From assembly GCF_900091465.1 (NCBI RefSeq), contig NZ_FMHV01000002.1, positions 124,001-188,000 of the forward strand: a DNA stretch of 64,000 nucleotides, in the 5' to 3' direction. Of this stretch, positions 17,702-26,868 are shown piece by piece. A model generated the notes under the pieces. It saw nothing but the letters and a program-made list of their open reading frames with translations, did not search any database and was not told the DNA's origin. This DNA is from Micromonospora rhizosphaerae (GTDB taxonomy: Bacteria > Actinomycetota > Actinomycetes > Mycobacteriales > Micromonosporaceae). Each line of letters begins with the position of its first letter. The first letter of the stretch is position 1. A program made the position numbers and the translations under genes.

Positions 17702-18348
17702 TCAACGCGCCGCTGCGAGACTATGGCCAACCGCACGCAGATCGAGGGGGTAAGGCGTCCGCACCGCAACGTCGCCACGTTTAGCGTTGGAGTCGGCGTC
17801 AGCAGATGATGGCGCAGCCGAGGGCGAGGAACGCTTCGTGGATGTCATCGCCTCTCCTCCCAGCGGATGCACAGGCGCCCGGCCGGCACACATGCAAGCA
17901 GGAGCCGGGAACCGACCCGTAACGCTCTCCTCCTCCCGCCGGATCAACTCCTGTATCTGGCGGCTCGTCAAGGATTCAATCGCCAGGATCGCATCGGCCC
18001 ACGCAGTCGGGCGTTCTTGATCTTGTCGAGCCGTTCGGCGTTCTCCACGATTGAGTTTGTCCTGCGGCGGCTTGAGCTTGGAGGCGGAGTCCTTCTTCCG
18101 GGCGTCGATCACGATCGGCCGCACCTTGATCTTGTACCGCTCGCTGGCGATCCGGGCAGCCTTGTGCATCTTGTTGATGTGCTCTCGGCCATCTCCTCGT
18201 CGGTGTAGGCGATCGCGACGAAGAAGGCGACCCGGACCTCCTCGGAGATCGCGTACTGGGGGTCTGCGCGAGGATGCCGTCCCAGAAGTTGTAGTTCGAC
18301 ATCAGCTTCATCTCGAGCAGAGCGCGGGCAATCCAGCCCTGGGAGCAC
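17702..18348 (-). pseudogene. decayed gene with several frameshifts, family not recognised
   Basis: Reading across frames restores a continuous, clearly protein-like stretch: LEMKLMSNYNFWDGILA, then (frameshift near 18,265) DPQYAISEEVRVAFFVAIAY…TDEEMAE, then (frameshift near 18,183) HINKMHKAARIASERYKIKV…RPIVIDARKKDSASKLKPP, then (frameshift near 18,045) SIVENAERLDKIKNARL. At least three indels are needed. The left part (17702–18000) continues open but looks low-complexity. The 5' end is also missing. I cannot name the family. Confidence 0.6.
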
Positions 18349-18487
18349 GAACGTTCACGGTGTTGCCGACACGCCGTAAACCTTGCCTGGCCTACGGCGT
18401 CGTTGCGGTCAGGCCGTGACGGTGCCAGATCCCGTACCCGTGCGGCGGCTCACTGACCAGGAGGGTCACGCGCGAACCGGAGCGGGC

Positions 18488-19684
18488 TCAGGATTTCTGC
18501 AGCGACCGGAACGCGGCCCGCACCTCGGTGGAGAAGAGCTCCGGCTCCTCCCAGGCGGCGAAGTGGCCACCCTTGTCGACCTGGTTGAAGTACGCGAGGT
18601 CGGGGTAGACCGTCTCGACCCAGCTGCGCGGGGCAGCCCAGAGCTCGCCGGGGAACGTCGTGAAGCCGACCGGAACCGAGACCGGCGGAGGAGCCTGGCC
18701 GGACGCAGCGGCTGCGGCCCGGAACCGTCCAAATTCCCAGTACCACCGGGCGGCCGAGGCGCCGGTGCCCGTCAGCCAGTACAGCGTGATGTTGTCGACG
18801 ATGGTGTCCCGGGTGAGATTGCCCACGGGCTCGCCGTCGACGAACGCGCGGGAGATCTTGTAGTAACTGTCCGTGTCGTGGTCGAGCATCCAGGCCGCCA
18901 GCCCGACGGGTGAGTCCAGCAGGGAGTAGCCGATCGTCTGCGGCCGGGTGGACTGCTCCAGGAAGTAGCCGAAGCCGTCCGTCGTGAACGTGTTGAGAGC
19001 GTCGAGCGCCGCGCGTTCCTGCTCGGACTCCGTCGGCAGTTGGTCCTTGAGAGCGATCGCCCCGGATAGCAGGTTGATGTGGATGCCGAGCAGCCCCTCC
19101 GGTCCTTGGCGACCCATCGCGTCCGTGACGTTGGCGCCCACGTCGCCTCCTTGGGCGACGTAGCGCGTGTAGCCGAGGCGGTCCATCAGCGCCGCCCACG
19201 CCCGTGCGATGCGGCCGGACTCCCAGCCGAGCTCGGTCGGCCCGCCCGAGAAGCCGTAGCCAGGCAAGGACGGCAGCACCAAGTGGAATGCGTCCTCGGG
19301 GGTGCCGCCGTGAGCGGTCGGGTCGGTCAGCGGGCCGACGGTCTGCAGCAGCTCGATGACCGAGCCGGGCCAGCCATGCGTCATGATCAGCGGCAACGCG
19401 TCCTCATGCCGCGACCTGACGTGGATGAAGTGGATCTCGACCCCGTCGATCTCGGTTGTGAACTGCGGCAGCGCGTTCAGTCTGGCCTCGCACTTGCGCC
19501 AGTCGTACTCGGTCGTCCAGTAGCGGGCCAGCTCCTGGACCGTCGCCAGCTGCACACCTTGGGAGCGATCGGTGACCAGCTCCCGGGTGGGCCAGCGCGT
19601 GGCTGCGATCCGGCGACGCAGGTCGGCGATCGCTTCTTCCGGCGTGTCGAGCCGGAAGGGACCGATTTCCTTGTCGTTGGACAT
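18488..19684 (-). CDS. epoxide hydrolase (EphB-type, alpha/beta-hydrolase with EHN domain)
   Basis: 398 aa. An N-terminal epoxide-hydrolase domain (EHN, about 5–110) precedes the alpha/beta-hydrolase core. HGWPGS (~104–109) forms the oxyanion hole, the nucleophile Asp is in QGGDVGANV (~181), and the catalytic His is in KGGHFAAWEEP (~375). It hydrolyses epoxides to diols; whether substrates are xenobiotic or metabolic is unknown. ATG at 19682–19684 with GGTGGAG upstream. Intact, unlike most of its neighbours. Confidence 0.9.
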   Translation of the reverse strand: MSNDKEIGPFRLDTPEEAIADLRRRIAATRWPTRELVTDRSQGVQLATVQELARYWTTEYDWRKCEARLNALPQFTTEIDGVEIHFIHVRSRHEDALPLIMTHGWPGSVIELLQTVGPLTDPTAHGGTPEDAFHLVLPSLPGYGFSGGPTELGWESGRIARAWAALMDRLGYTRYVAQGGDVGANVTDAMGRQGPEGLLGIHINLLSGAIALKDQLPTESEQERAALDALNTFTTDGFGYFLEQSTRPQTIGYSLLDSPVGLAAWMLDHDTDSYYKISRAFVDGEPVGNLTRDTIVDNITLYWLTGTGASAARWYWEFGRFRAAAAASGQAPPPVSVPVGFTTFPGELWAAPRSWVETVYPDLAYFNQVDKGGHFAAWEEPELFSTEVRAAFRSLQKS

Positions 19685-19851
19685 GTTCTCCACCTGCCGG
19701 GTCAGGTCGACCGGCGCCGGGGCGCCGGCGGGGCTGGCATGCGCCCATCCTCGCACCGGTCCGGCGACCGGCGGACCGGAACGCGATTTCGCGCTTGGGT
19801 CCGGCCCGGACCGGCTTACTGACTTCTGTCGCGGAGAGTGCACCGTTCACG

Positions 19852-20062
19852 GTGACGGTCGTCACCAGCCGCACTGAGGCGGAACTGGCCGTCGGCCTGT
19901 TGCGCAGCCACGGCCTGCGGGCGACGCGACGTACATCGCGGACGACGTCGGCGGCAGGAGCCGCAGCTGCAGCTGGGATGGCGGCTCGACGCGGACCTGA
20001 CCGGCGAGCCCGGCTTCCGGGTCGTAGAGGGCCATGCAGCGCCGGATCGGGCTGGACTCCCG
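19852..20062 (+). pseudogene. DUF2007-like small signal-transducing protein gene, frameshifted twice
   Basis: The first frame gives VTVVTSRTEAELAVGLLRSH-GLRAT, the second gives TYIADDVGG, and the third gives QEPQLQLGWRLDAD…GFRVVEGHAA. Joined, these make a DUF2007-like protein of about 70 residues, a family that usually starts with this VTS-RTE-ELA-GLLR-HG pattern. Two indels around 19,925–19,960 break it. Divergent from the epoxide hydrolase. Confidence 0.5.
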
Positions 20063-20094
20063 TGGACTCCACGAGAAAGACCCGGGAGCGCGGT

Positions 20095-20147
20095 CCTGAG
20101 ACCCGACACCGAGCTGCCGGCCGGCCGCCGGCGTGTCGGGTCTCAGG
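20095..20147. repeat. perfect 15-bp inverted repeat (hairpin)
   Basis: CCTGAGACCCGACAC (20095–20109) and its exact complement GTGTCGGGTCTCAGG (20133–20147) surround a 23-nt loop that itself contains GCCGGC/GCCGGC. The right arm is part of the longer inverted repeat at 20136–20183, so this may be two abutting transposon-type ends rather than a terminator. Confidence 0.8.
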
Positions 20148-21050
20148 CGTGGGTGACAGATCGGTGTCGGGACCTGCCTGACAGATCGGGTCTAGGGGTG
20201 TTTGGTCAGTTCCAGAAGGAGTCGGTGTTTGCACCCCATGGCGACGAGTCGAGGCGGCTATCGAAGTGGTTCGACGACCGGCCACCGTCGAGCAGACCAG
20301 CGCCCCAGGCAAATCTCGGCATCAGCGCCAGAATCGCGGGGGTGCCGAAAAGTGCCACCGCGAGGCCGACCTCGACGGGCTCCAGCTGGGACCGCTCGAC
20401 GAGGTCGCCGTATCGAACCCGGCCGGCAGCCAACGCTCGAGTCCCGGCAACGGTCCGGCGAGGCCGAAGCCAGACGGCGATTCCCACGAGAACCACGACG
20501 GCCACCAGTCCCTCTGTCACACCGACCGCTCTTAGCGCCACCAACTTCGCAAGCAACACCGGGGGCAGCACCACCAGCAGGACCGGCATCAGAACCCTTC
20601 GGCTGGTAGCCCGCACGAGTCCCCGCTCGACCAGGCTCCGCCGCACATCGCGAAGTGCTCGCTGCACCCGCTTCTGGCCGGCCAGTTCCCTGGGCCCTAT
20701 AGAGCCGTACAAGGCGGCGTACAGCGCCCGCTCCAGCGGCTCAGCATCCTGCGGAAGCGATCCCGTCCGGCGGATTCTGCCGGCACCCGGTGCCAAGACC
20801 CCGCGCGTATGCAGCATGGCCAGACCAGCCATCACTGCCCCCCAGTTACCACCGCGTAGCCAGGCGATCTCGGTGGCAGCAAGCGTTTCGGCGTTGTCCA
20901 TGCCCCCAGCCTCGGACACCCGCGCAACGCTACAGCTTCCGCGAAGCCCGCCACTGACGCGAACAGAACACATGCGTCGCCGATGGTGAGCACCCACTGG
21001 AGTGTCACCAGGTCCTGAGACCGATGTGTCACGCACGTCCTGAGGCCCGA
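20136..21050. mobile_element. 915-bp cassette bounded by ~48-bp imperfect inverted repeats
   Basis: Plus strand 20136–20183 (TCGGGTCTCAGG…CCTGACA) aligns with the reverse complement of 21003–21050 (TCGGGCCTCAGG…GGTGACA) at about 80% by eye. Both arms contain repeated CTCAGG and TGACA-type words reminiscent of IS481-type ends. The only gene inside is the TIGR04222-like membrane protein; no transposase is present and no clear target duplication is visible. It could be a non-autonomous element carrying a passenger gene. Confidence 0.55.
20206..20901 (-). CDS. TIGR04222-like membrane protein
   Basis: 231 aa. The N-terminal half resembles the TIGR04222 domain (EIAWLRGGNWGAVMAGLAML … SLPQDAEPLERALYAAL … RRSLVERGLV). 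Two central membrane helices follow (about 125–175, LMPVLLVVLPPVLLAKLVAL and a second), with another hydrophobic segment later. It lacks the Gly/Cys-rich tail many family members have. ATG at 20899–20901; the frame extends upstream across the inverted repeat without homology. Function of the family is unknown. Confidence 0.7.
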   Translation of the reverse strand: MDNAETLAATEIAWLRGGNWGAVMAGLAMLHTRGVLAPGAGRIRRTGSLPQDAEPLERALYAALYGSIGPRELAGQKRVQRALRDVRRSLVERGLVRATSRRVLMPVLLVVLPPVLLAKLVALRAVGVTEGLVAVVVLVGIAVWLRPRRTVAGTRALAAGRVRYGDLVERSQLEPVEVGLAVALFGTPAILALMPRFAWGAGLLDGGRSSNHFDSRLDSSPWGANTDSFWN

Positions 21051-21083
21051 TGGTTGTGGGCGAGGACTCGTACCCTCGTGACC

Positions 21084-21638
21084 ATGAAGACGAGCAGGCC
21101 GCTGCTGGTGGCTGTATTCGGCGCGGCTGCTGCACTGCTGCTGGCGGTCGTCGGGTGCGTTGCGGCCGGATTCCTGCTCATTGGCGACGATCCGACGAAG
21201 ACGCGCACGTGCCAGGAGTCCGTGCAGGTCGCAGAGGCAAAGGTCCGCACCGACCCGTGGGATCCTCCGGAGGAGTTGCCGGACCTCGGCGATTACCCAG
21301 AAATCCACTGGCAGCTGCGCGCCTCGGGCAACCCGTGTTCCAGAATGCCCGGCCCTACCGACCGGGCGTACCAGGGCGTGGTCAAGCTGCGACCGGAGGA
21401 CGCGCAGGCGTTGGCGAAGCGATACGACTTCGCACCGTGGACATCTGTCAACCTGGATGAACTTCCCCATGACAGTAGCCCCGCGGACGTGTGGCCTGCC
21501 CTGGTGCCGTTCCTGCCGAGCGAGTCGCGGTGGCTGCACAGCAGGTCGTACAACGAAACCGCGCCGTCGCCGCGGTGGCGGGTCGCGTTCCTCGATGTCG
21601 AGCACCAGACGCTCTTGTTCATGCTCAACGACCACTAG
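21084..21638 (+). CDS. hypothetical N-terminally anchored exported protein
   Basis: 184 aa. Residues 1–~33 are a membrane anchor or signal (MKTSRPLLVAVFGAAAALLL…), possibly a lipoprotein signal (VVGCVAAG). The external part has a few cysteines (RTCQES, NPCSRM) and aromatic-rich stretches. ATG at 21084. No family is recognised. Composition is typical for the genome, so the gene appears intact. Confidence 0.6.
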   Translation: MKTSRPLLVAVFGAAAALLLAVVGCVAAGFLLIGDDPTKTRTCQESVQVAEAKVRTDPWDPPEELPDLGDYPEIHWQLRASGNPCSRMPGPTDRAYQGVVKLRPEDAQALAKRYDFAPWTSVNLDELPHDSSPADVWPALVPFLPSESRWLHSRSYNETAPSPRWRVAFLDVEHQTLLFMLNDH

Positions 21639-21904
21639 CTGGCGCCTGCCCAGTTCCTGCTGGTCGGCTTGCCGCAGCTTGGAGGCCACGTCGGTGACCG
21701 GTTTCGACGGACGGCGGCTGCGGGTCGTCGTGGCGGTCGTCCTGGGCAGCCTCCTGGTCGGTGGTGGACTCTTGCTCTCGGCCCGGCTAGATGCGGTGAT
21801 CGGATGTCACGGTGCGAAACCGCCCGCCCACCCTCCGTCCCAGCTCTTGCTCGGCCTATCGAAGTTCGATAGATTCTCATCGCAACTCGATGGAAGGATG
21901 GGCC

Positions 21905-22390
21905 ATGGGAAAGCTGACAGTGCGTGCGCTGCGCGCCGTGCTCGTGGTGGTGCTCGCCGGCACCGTGTTCGTACAGGCATTGATGGTGTGGGCGTTGGCC
22001 ACCGACCCGGAGGACGGGTCGCTCCCGCTGACCCCGCTGCGCGTGATCACGATCCTGGGCATGGTGTCGGTCCAGGTCGCCCTGGTCTGCGTATGGCGGC
22101 TGGTGACGATGGTGCGACGCGGAACCGTGTTCTCCCACGCCGCCTTCCGGTACGTGGACGTCGTGATCGGCGCGATCGTGGCGGCTGCCCTCGTGTGGTT
22201 CGCGGTCACGGTCCTCAATGCGCCGGGCCAGCGGGCCGACCCGGGCGTCACCGTCATCATGGGCGGGGTTGGCGTGGCCATCCTGGGGGTCGCGCTCATC
22301 GTGCTCGTGCTGCGGATGCTGCTCGCCCAGGCCGTCGCGCGCGACGTCGAAGCGGCGCAGATGCAGGCCGAGTTGGACGAGGTGATCTGA
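21905..22390 (+). CDS. DUF2975 family membrane protein
   Basis: 161 aa, four membrane helices: about 10–32, 46–68, 86–110 and 120–150. The layout and the short cytosolic C-terminus match DUF2975. Its stop overlaps the ATG of the following HTH gene (TGATG at 22388–22392); DUF2975–XRE pairs are a known two-gene unit in Gram-positive bacteria. ATG at 21905 with GGAAGGATGG upstream. Confidence 0.8.
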   Translation: MGKLTVRALRAVLVVVLAGTVFVQALMVWALATDPEDGSLPLTPLRVITILGMVSVQVALVCVWRLVTMVRRGTVFSHAAFRYVDVVIGAIVAAALVWFAVTVLNAPGQRADPGVTVIMGGVGVAILGVALIVLVLRMLLAQAVARDVEAAQMQAELDEVI

Positions 22391-22611
22391 TGCCGATCGC
22401 CGTCGACATCGACGTGATGCTGGCCAGGCGGAAGATGTCCGTGGGCGAGCTCGCGGACCGCGTAGGGATCACGCCCGCCAACCTGGCGGTACTCAAGAAC
22501 GGCCGCGCCAAGGCGGTGCGCTTCGCGACGCTCGCCGCGCTCTGCGAGGTGCTCAAGTGCCAGCCGGGCGACCTGCTGCGCTGGGAGGCCGAGGACGCCG
22601 CGGGCGGATGA
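22390..22611 (+). CDS. small XRE-type helix-turn-helix regulator (YozG-like)
   Basis: 73 aa, almost wholly an HTH domain (LARRKMSVGELADRVGITPA … LCEVLKCQPGDLL). It overlaps the DUF2975 gene, so the pair is co-translated; likely a transcriptional regulator of its own unit, with the membrane protein as partner or sensor. This role is inferred from gene pairing. Confidence 0.85.
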   Translation: MPIAVDIDVMLARRKMSVGELADRVGITPANLAVLKNGRAKAVRFATLAALCEVLKCQPGDLLRWEAEDAAGG

Positions 22612-22938
22612 CGTGCCCCAGGGCGGGCGTGAAAACGCCTGGCACCACCGGCCCGTGACACGGCACGTGGACCGCATGGAGTGGATCGCCGATCACCCGC
22701 AGCACCGTCCCGACCCCGTTGGGTGGATTCGGGTTGACCTGCACCGCACCGTCCTGGTCGACGCGTCGATCTCGTAACCGTCGCTGAGCCACTTCCGTCA
22801 ACGGCAGTCGAAGCTGCCGGGCCATCCATGGGCCACAAGCGGGTGCCACCAGGGGCCAAGCCAGGCCGTCCAGGACCGAACCGACCAGCGGCTAACCCGG
22901 CAGGATGACCCGATCTTGTCCAATTCCCAAGCTACGAG
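22612..22938. other. intergenic, no gene seen (327 bp)
   Basis: Nothing protein-like or structured could be supported between the HTH gene and the next small ORF. Confidence 0.4.
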
Positions 22939-23133
22939 TCAGATTCGACCTTGTCCCTGAGGTGGCCGTGAGGGCCGACGGCGGTCCGCGTCTTGGATTC
23001 CGTGACGAACGGCCAGACGTATCACTACGTACAGGACTATCAGACCGATGATCCACACGGCCACGGAGGACAGCAGGTCCCCGAGAGGGGAGCCCGGCGA
23101 CGACGCAGCAGCGAGCGAAGACTCCAAGATCAT
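22939..23133 (-). CDS. possible small membrane protein (64 aa)
   Basis: 64 aa with a single confident helix (LLSSVAVWIIGLIVLYVVIR) and a basic Arg/Pro-rich C-terminus. ATG start without a strong ribosome site. Hydrophobic pattern argues for a real gene, but no family is recognised and no operon partner is evident. Confidence 0.4.
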   Translation of the reverse strand: MILESSLAAASSPGSPLGDLLSSVAVWIIGLIVLYVVIRLAVRHGIQDADRRRPSRPPQGQGRI

Positions 23134-23316
23134 GGCCGCACACTAAGCGGCGGTGAGCGTGGCCGCTATCCCCGTCGGTGAGGGGTACAGGCTGCCCTAG
23201 AAAGCTTCACCAGGTCCTTCGCTGACCACCTGCGTGCCCACAGCGTCTGAGAGTAGACAGCAGACAGTGGAAAGCCTCTTGCTGGCGATGCCAGACTCCG
23301 CGACGCTCCGCTCACG

Positions 23317-23604
23317 TCAGGTGTCGTAGAGCCCGTCCCATGGCTCGTGAAAGCCGAGGCGATCTGGGTACAGCTCGACCCAGTCGACGCGGCTACCATC
23401 GCCGGCCCGACCGCCGGACTCATCGATCAAACCGAAGACGACGCCGTCCTGATGGGTCCGGAACACCGCCAGAGCCGACCGTCGGAGACCAACCAGATGT
23501 CCCGCCGAGCCATGCGACCCCACGACTCGTTCGACCAGCGGCCACGTACCTCCACCACCGGCACGCTCGTCGAACAAACGTTCGATCAGTACGGCTGCCG
23601 GCAT
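23317..23604 (-). CDS. hypothetical protein (95 aa)
   Basis: 95 aa, soluble, with a natural-looking sequence (DGVVFGLIDESGG; VDWVELYPDRLGFHEPWDG) and no low-complexity shadow signature. Start codon is ATG at 23602–23604. No domain is recognised; its position within the patchy island makes it uncertain whether it is full length. Confidence 0.45.
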   Translation of the reverse strand: MPAAVLIERLFDERAGGGGTWPLVERVVGSHGSAGHLVGLRRSALAVFRTHQDGVVFGLIDESGGRAGDGSRVDWVELYPDRLGFHEPWDGLYDT

Positions 23605-23822
23605 GTCATCTCAGGACGTCCGTTAGAGCAGTCTCGGGACGTGGGCGACAATTTCTGGCTAGCCAGGTGGTGAGGGGGCTCGGGTGGGCGTCCTCGGGCG
23701 CGGGCTGCGTCGGATACGGCGATCCCGGTCAGGACGAGGCCAGCGGCGGTGGCGACCAGCACGGGCGGGAGGACCAGCGCGGGCGGATGTCGCTTCCGGA
23801 CCACTGGAAGTAGTAACGAAAG

Positions 23823-24908
23823 TCACCGCAGCCGGCCCCGGCCCGCCGTGGACTGATGGTTCGTCGCTGGGACGACGTCCCTGAGCAGCCAGCGGACCGG
23901 AGGGCTGACCAGCGGACGCAACGCCCACACCACGGGCCGGCTGGCGGTGAGCCAGACCAGCGCAACGACCGCGGCGATGAGCACCAGCAAGGCTGGGATG
24001 TTGTCGACCCGGTTGACGAGGGGTGACCAAGCGAAGGCCATGACGACGAACACGTGCAGCAGATACGGGTACATGGAGTTGGTTCCCCAACCCGTGAGGA
24101 ACGTCTGGCGGCGCGGAGCGAGCATCATGATCGCCCATGTCATCGCCAACCCGACGGCCATCAGTCCAAGCCGGATCAGGACGCCTTCGGTCACCCCCAC
24201 CCCGAGCTGCTGGTAAGCGCGGTTCCAGTACACCCAGAGGCCCGACAGGCGCGAGGCGACCAGATAGGAAATCGGCGCGGCAGCGGTGAGCACGGCGATC
24301 GCGGTTAGCCGCACACGGGGAGATGGGCGGTACGCGAGCCTGCCGCGACCGAGCCAGACACCCAGGACGAAGAACGGCAGCATTCCTGCCACCCGGTCCA
24401 ATGCCAGGGCGCGGCCGAGCACCGTGGCGGCTCCGGCGGAGAGGGACACCACGATCGCGATGACGACCGCTCCACGAAGTTGGGCGAAGAGCGGAGCGAG
24501 CATCCGCCAGATGAACAGAGCGGGCAGGAACCACAGGTGATAAATCGGGGAGAGGAACTCGTTGACCGTCCAGTGCATCGGCTTGTCCATCACCGTGTAG
24601 AAGCTCATGTAAAGCAGCTGAAATACCACGTACGGCACGAGCAGATCCCGGATCAGCGACGCCGCGCGACGGCCGGTGAGTTCGGCTGCCGAGAGCATCC
24701 CCGAAAGCATGACGAAGGCCGGCATGTGGCACAGGTAGATGAAGGTGTAGATCGTCTTGCCGGCTGGCGAGGAGCCGACCGTCTGACCCAGCATGTGGCC
24801 GAGCACGACCAGGACGATCAACAGCCCTTTGACGTTGTCGATGTACGGGTCGCGCCTGATGGGCGCGACAGCGACCGCAGGGCTCTCAGGCATCACCGTG
24901 GTTGACAC
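23823..24908 (-). CDS. membrane acyltransferase family protein (acyltransferase 3-like)
   Basis: 361 aa with about ten membrane helices. The N-terminal DPYIDNVKGLLIVLVVLGHM carries the conserved Arg/Asp-x(n)-His pattern of acyltransferase-3/fucose-4-O-acetylase-like proteins, and YHLWFLPALF follows later. Such enzymes O-acetylate cell-surface glycans or exported sugars. GTG at 24906–24908; an ATG five codons inside is an alternative start. It stands alone on the minus strand. Confidence 0.82.
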   Translation of the reverse strand: MSTTVMPESPAVAVAPIRRDPYIDNVKGLLIVLVVLGHMLGQTVGSSPAGKTIYTFIYLCHMPAFVMLSGMLSAAELTGRRAASLIRDLLVPYVVFQLLYMSFYTVMDKPMHWTVNEFLSPIYHLWFLPALFIWRMLAPLFAQLRGAVVIAIVVSLSAGAATVLGRALALDRVAGMLPFFVLGVWLGRGRLAYRPSPRVRLTAIAVLTAAAPISYLVASRLSGLWVYWNRAYQQLGVGVTEGVLIRLGLMAVGLAMTWAIMMLAPRRQTFLTGWGTNSMYPYLLHVFVVMAFAWSPLVNRVDNIPALLVLIAAVVALVWLTASRPVVWALRPLVSPPVRWLLRDVVPATNHQSTAGRGRLR

Positions 24909-25607
24909 CCGGCCAGGCTGCCGGTCGGCCGATACCCGATCCAGCTGGGGTGAGCAAGATCACCAAAGGCCGCCCGCAAAGCACTGTACGCGCAGGCAGC
25001 CTGGCAGGACCGGCGCAGGGGCGCCGCGCCCGCCCGCCCGGGTGAGTCGTCTGCGACACCAGCTCTACAGGGAGCGCATCACCCTACCTGCCCCGGGCGT
25101 TGCCGTGAACTTCAACGCGCCACTGGCCCGCGCCGCCAGCTGCTCGACGCCGGCCCGGCGGCGCTGCTCGACATCGACCGGCTGCGGAAGCTGGGTAGCC
25201 GATCATGATCACAGGGCACAGATCCAGCACAACCGAGCACGAGAAACGGCGGAAGATACCGGAAACCGACGGAACACGATTCCGCAGGTCGGGATGCACG
25301 CCGGGGGTCGCGTGGGAGGCCGGAAGGCTGGGCTCTTACTTCCAGCGGAAGTGCACGAACCGCCCCTCGGTCAGCCGAGCGCCGGGCGGGGAGGCAACTT
25401 GACATCAGTCGTCGGCATCAACGGTGGCGGCCGACGCCGGACGGTGCGGACACCGGTCGGGTCGAGCCCGAACCGGGTGGACATCAGCAGACGGTACGAC
25501 GCTCGCCGAAAGCGCGTTGTAAGCGAGTAGTCCGGGCCTGCGGGCCGACCGGATCCCGTCACCGAACAGCTGGCCGCAGGTGCCCACAGCGGCACCGACG
25601 GCAGTGA
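24909..25607. other. 699 bp without an intact gene
   Basis: Fragments look like eroded coding DNA, for example plus-strand RQLLDAGPAALLDIDRLRKLG around 25,135–25,197, but none extends to a full gene. Consistent with the decayed state of the island. Confidence 0.45.
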
Positions 25608-26558
25608 CTAGTCAGCGACGTGGATGACGACCTTACCGCGGCGTTTGGCCGTCTCGAGCGCCTCATAACCTGAGCGCGTCTCAGTGAGGGGCAGTACGCG
25701 GTCCAGCACCGGCCTCAACCGGCCGTTATCGACGAGCTCGGCGATGGAACGCAACGCGTTCTGGTCGGGCTCGACGATGAAGTACACGCCACGAACGCCA
25801 TGCCGGGCTGCTTCCTGCTGGTCGGGTGGGGTGACGAGGGTGACCAGGACACCGCCCGGTTTCAGGACCGACCAGGACCGCGCCTGCGTGGCTCCTCCGA
25901 CAAGATCAACGACCACGTCCACGTCGCGAACGTGATCCTCGAAGCGGTCGTGCGCATAGTCGATGACCTGCTCGGCACCCAGACCCTTGACGAATTCCAG
26001 GTCGGCCGCCGCCGCCGTGGCGCTCACGCGAGCACCGAGACCGGCCGCGAGCTGCACCACGAAGATCCCCACGCCGCCGGCGCCGCCCTGCACCAGCACG
26101 TGCTGGCCGGCCTGCAGGTCGGCGTGGTCCACCAGTGCCTGCCAGGCACTCAACGCGGCCAGTGGGAGCGCCGCGGCGTGGTCGTGGTCAACGGTGGCGG
26201 GTTTGGCCGCCAGGACGGCCGCGGGCAGGGCGACGTACTCGGCCGCCGCGCCATCGCGGGTGAAAGGGATCAAGCCGTAGACGGCCTCCCCCTCGGCGGG
26301 GCTCTCCACCCCCGTCCCGGACGCCGCGACGACTCCGGAGAACTCATGCGATGGGATGACCGGAGTGCGCTCAGGTCCTGACCCGTCCGAGCTGTACGTC
26401 CAAGTCTGCGGCCAGGTGAGCTCGGTGGGTGTCATGGAAGCAGACTTCACGGCCACCAACACCTCACCAGGCCCCGGCTCAGGCCGCGGCGCCTCCTCGT
26501 ACACGAGCTGCTCCGGCCCGCCTCTGGTGTGAGCTCTCACGGCATGCATCGTGCTCAT
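25608..26558 (-). CDS. NADP-dependent quinone-oxidoreductase-like MDR enzyme
   Basis: 316 aa medium-chain dehydrogenase/reductase without zinc-ligand motifs, thus of the quinone oxidoreductase/QOR group. Substrate domain first (about 1–125), then the Rossmann fold with VLVQGGAGGVGIFVVQLA (~150). C-terminal motif RRGKVVIHVAD is typical of the group. It probably reduces quinones or enones with NADPH. ATG at 26556–26558 with GGGAG upstream; a second ATG four codons in is possible. Monocistronic. Confidence 0.88.
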   Translation of the reverse strand: MSTMHAVRAHTRGGPEQLVYEEAPRPEPGPGEVLVAVKSASMTPTELTWPQTWTYSSDGSGPERTPVIPSHEFSGVVAASGTGVESPAEGEAVYGLIPFTRDGAAAEYVALPAAVLAAKPATVDHDHAAALPLAALSAWQALVDHADLQAGQHVLVQGGAGGVGIFVVQLAAGLGARVSATAAAADLEFVKGLGAEQVIDYAHDRFEDHVRDVDVVVDLVGGATQARSWSVLKPGGVLVTLVTPPDQQEAARHGVRGVYFIVEPDQNALRSIAELVDNGRLRPVLDRVLPLTETRSGYEALETAKRRGKVVIHVAD

Positions 26559-26868
26559 CCGACTGCTGCTCCCTCCCGACCGCATGTCGATCAGCCTGCC
26601 CGCCGCCCCTGGGGATAAACCGCAGGCTAACTCCCGCATTATCTGGCGGTTCGGCAGCCGCCTGTCGGACTTCCGTAACCCTTGCCCCTTCGGCGCAGAA
26701 GCGCGCTGGATCAGGGGCTCCGGGGCAGCAGCACGCGGCGGTCGTCTGGCGGCGACCGCCGAAGCCAAGCACGTGCGGATTACACGATCAACGTGCAAAG
26801 ACGAGGCACTAGGTCGGATGCTGCTGTTGTCCGTTTTCCCGACCCATGAGCCAGGCTCCCGGTCCTCC

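Larger units (their letters stand above)
16167..26868. mobile_element. putative older island inserted at tRNA-Tyr (boundaries inferred)
   Basis: This stretch is bracketed by two copies of the 113-bp flank (16054–16166; 26869–26981), the right copy adjoining a tRNA-Tyr att core. Contents are typical of decayed island DNA: frameshifted MFS gene, broken unknown gene, epoxide hydrolase, broken DUF2007-like gene, an inverted-repeat cassette, HTH/DUF2975 pair, acyltransferase and oxidoreductase. No integrase or left att core is preserved, so the element is inferred from the repeated flanks only. Confidence 0.45.
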
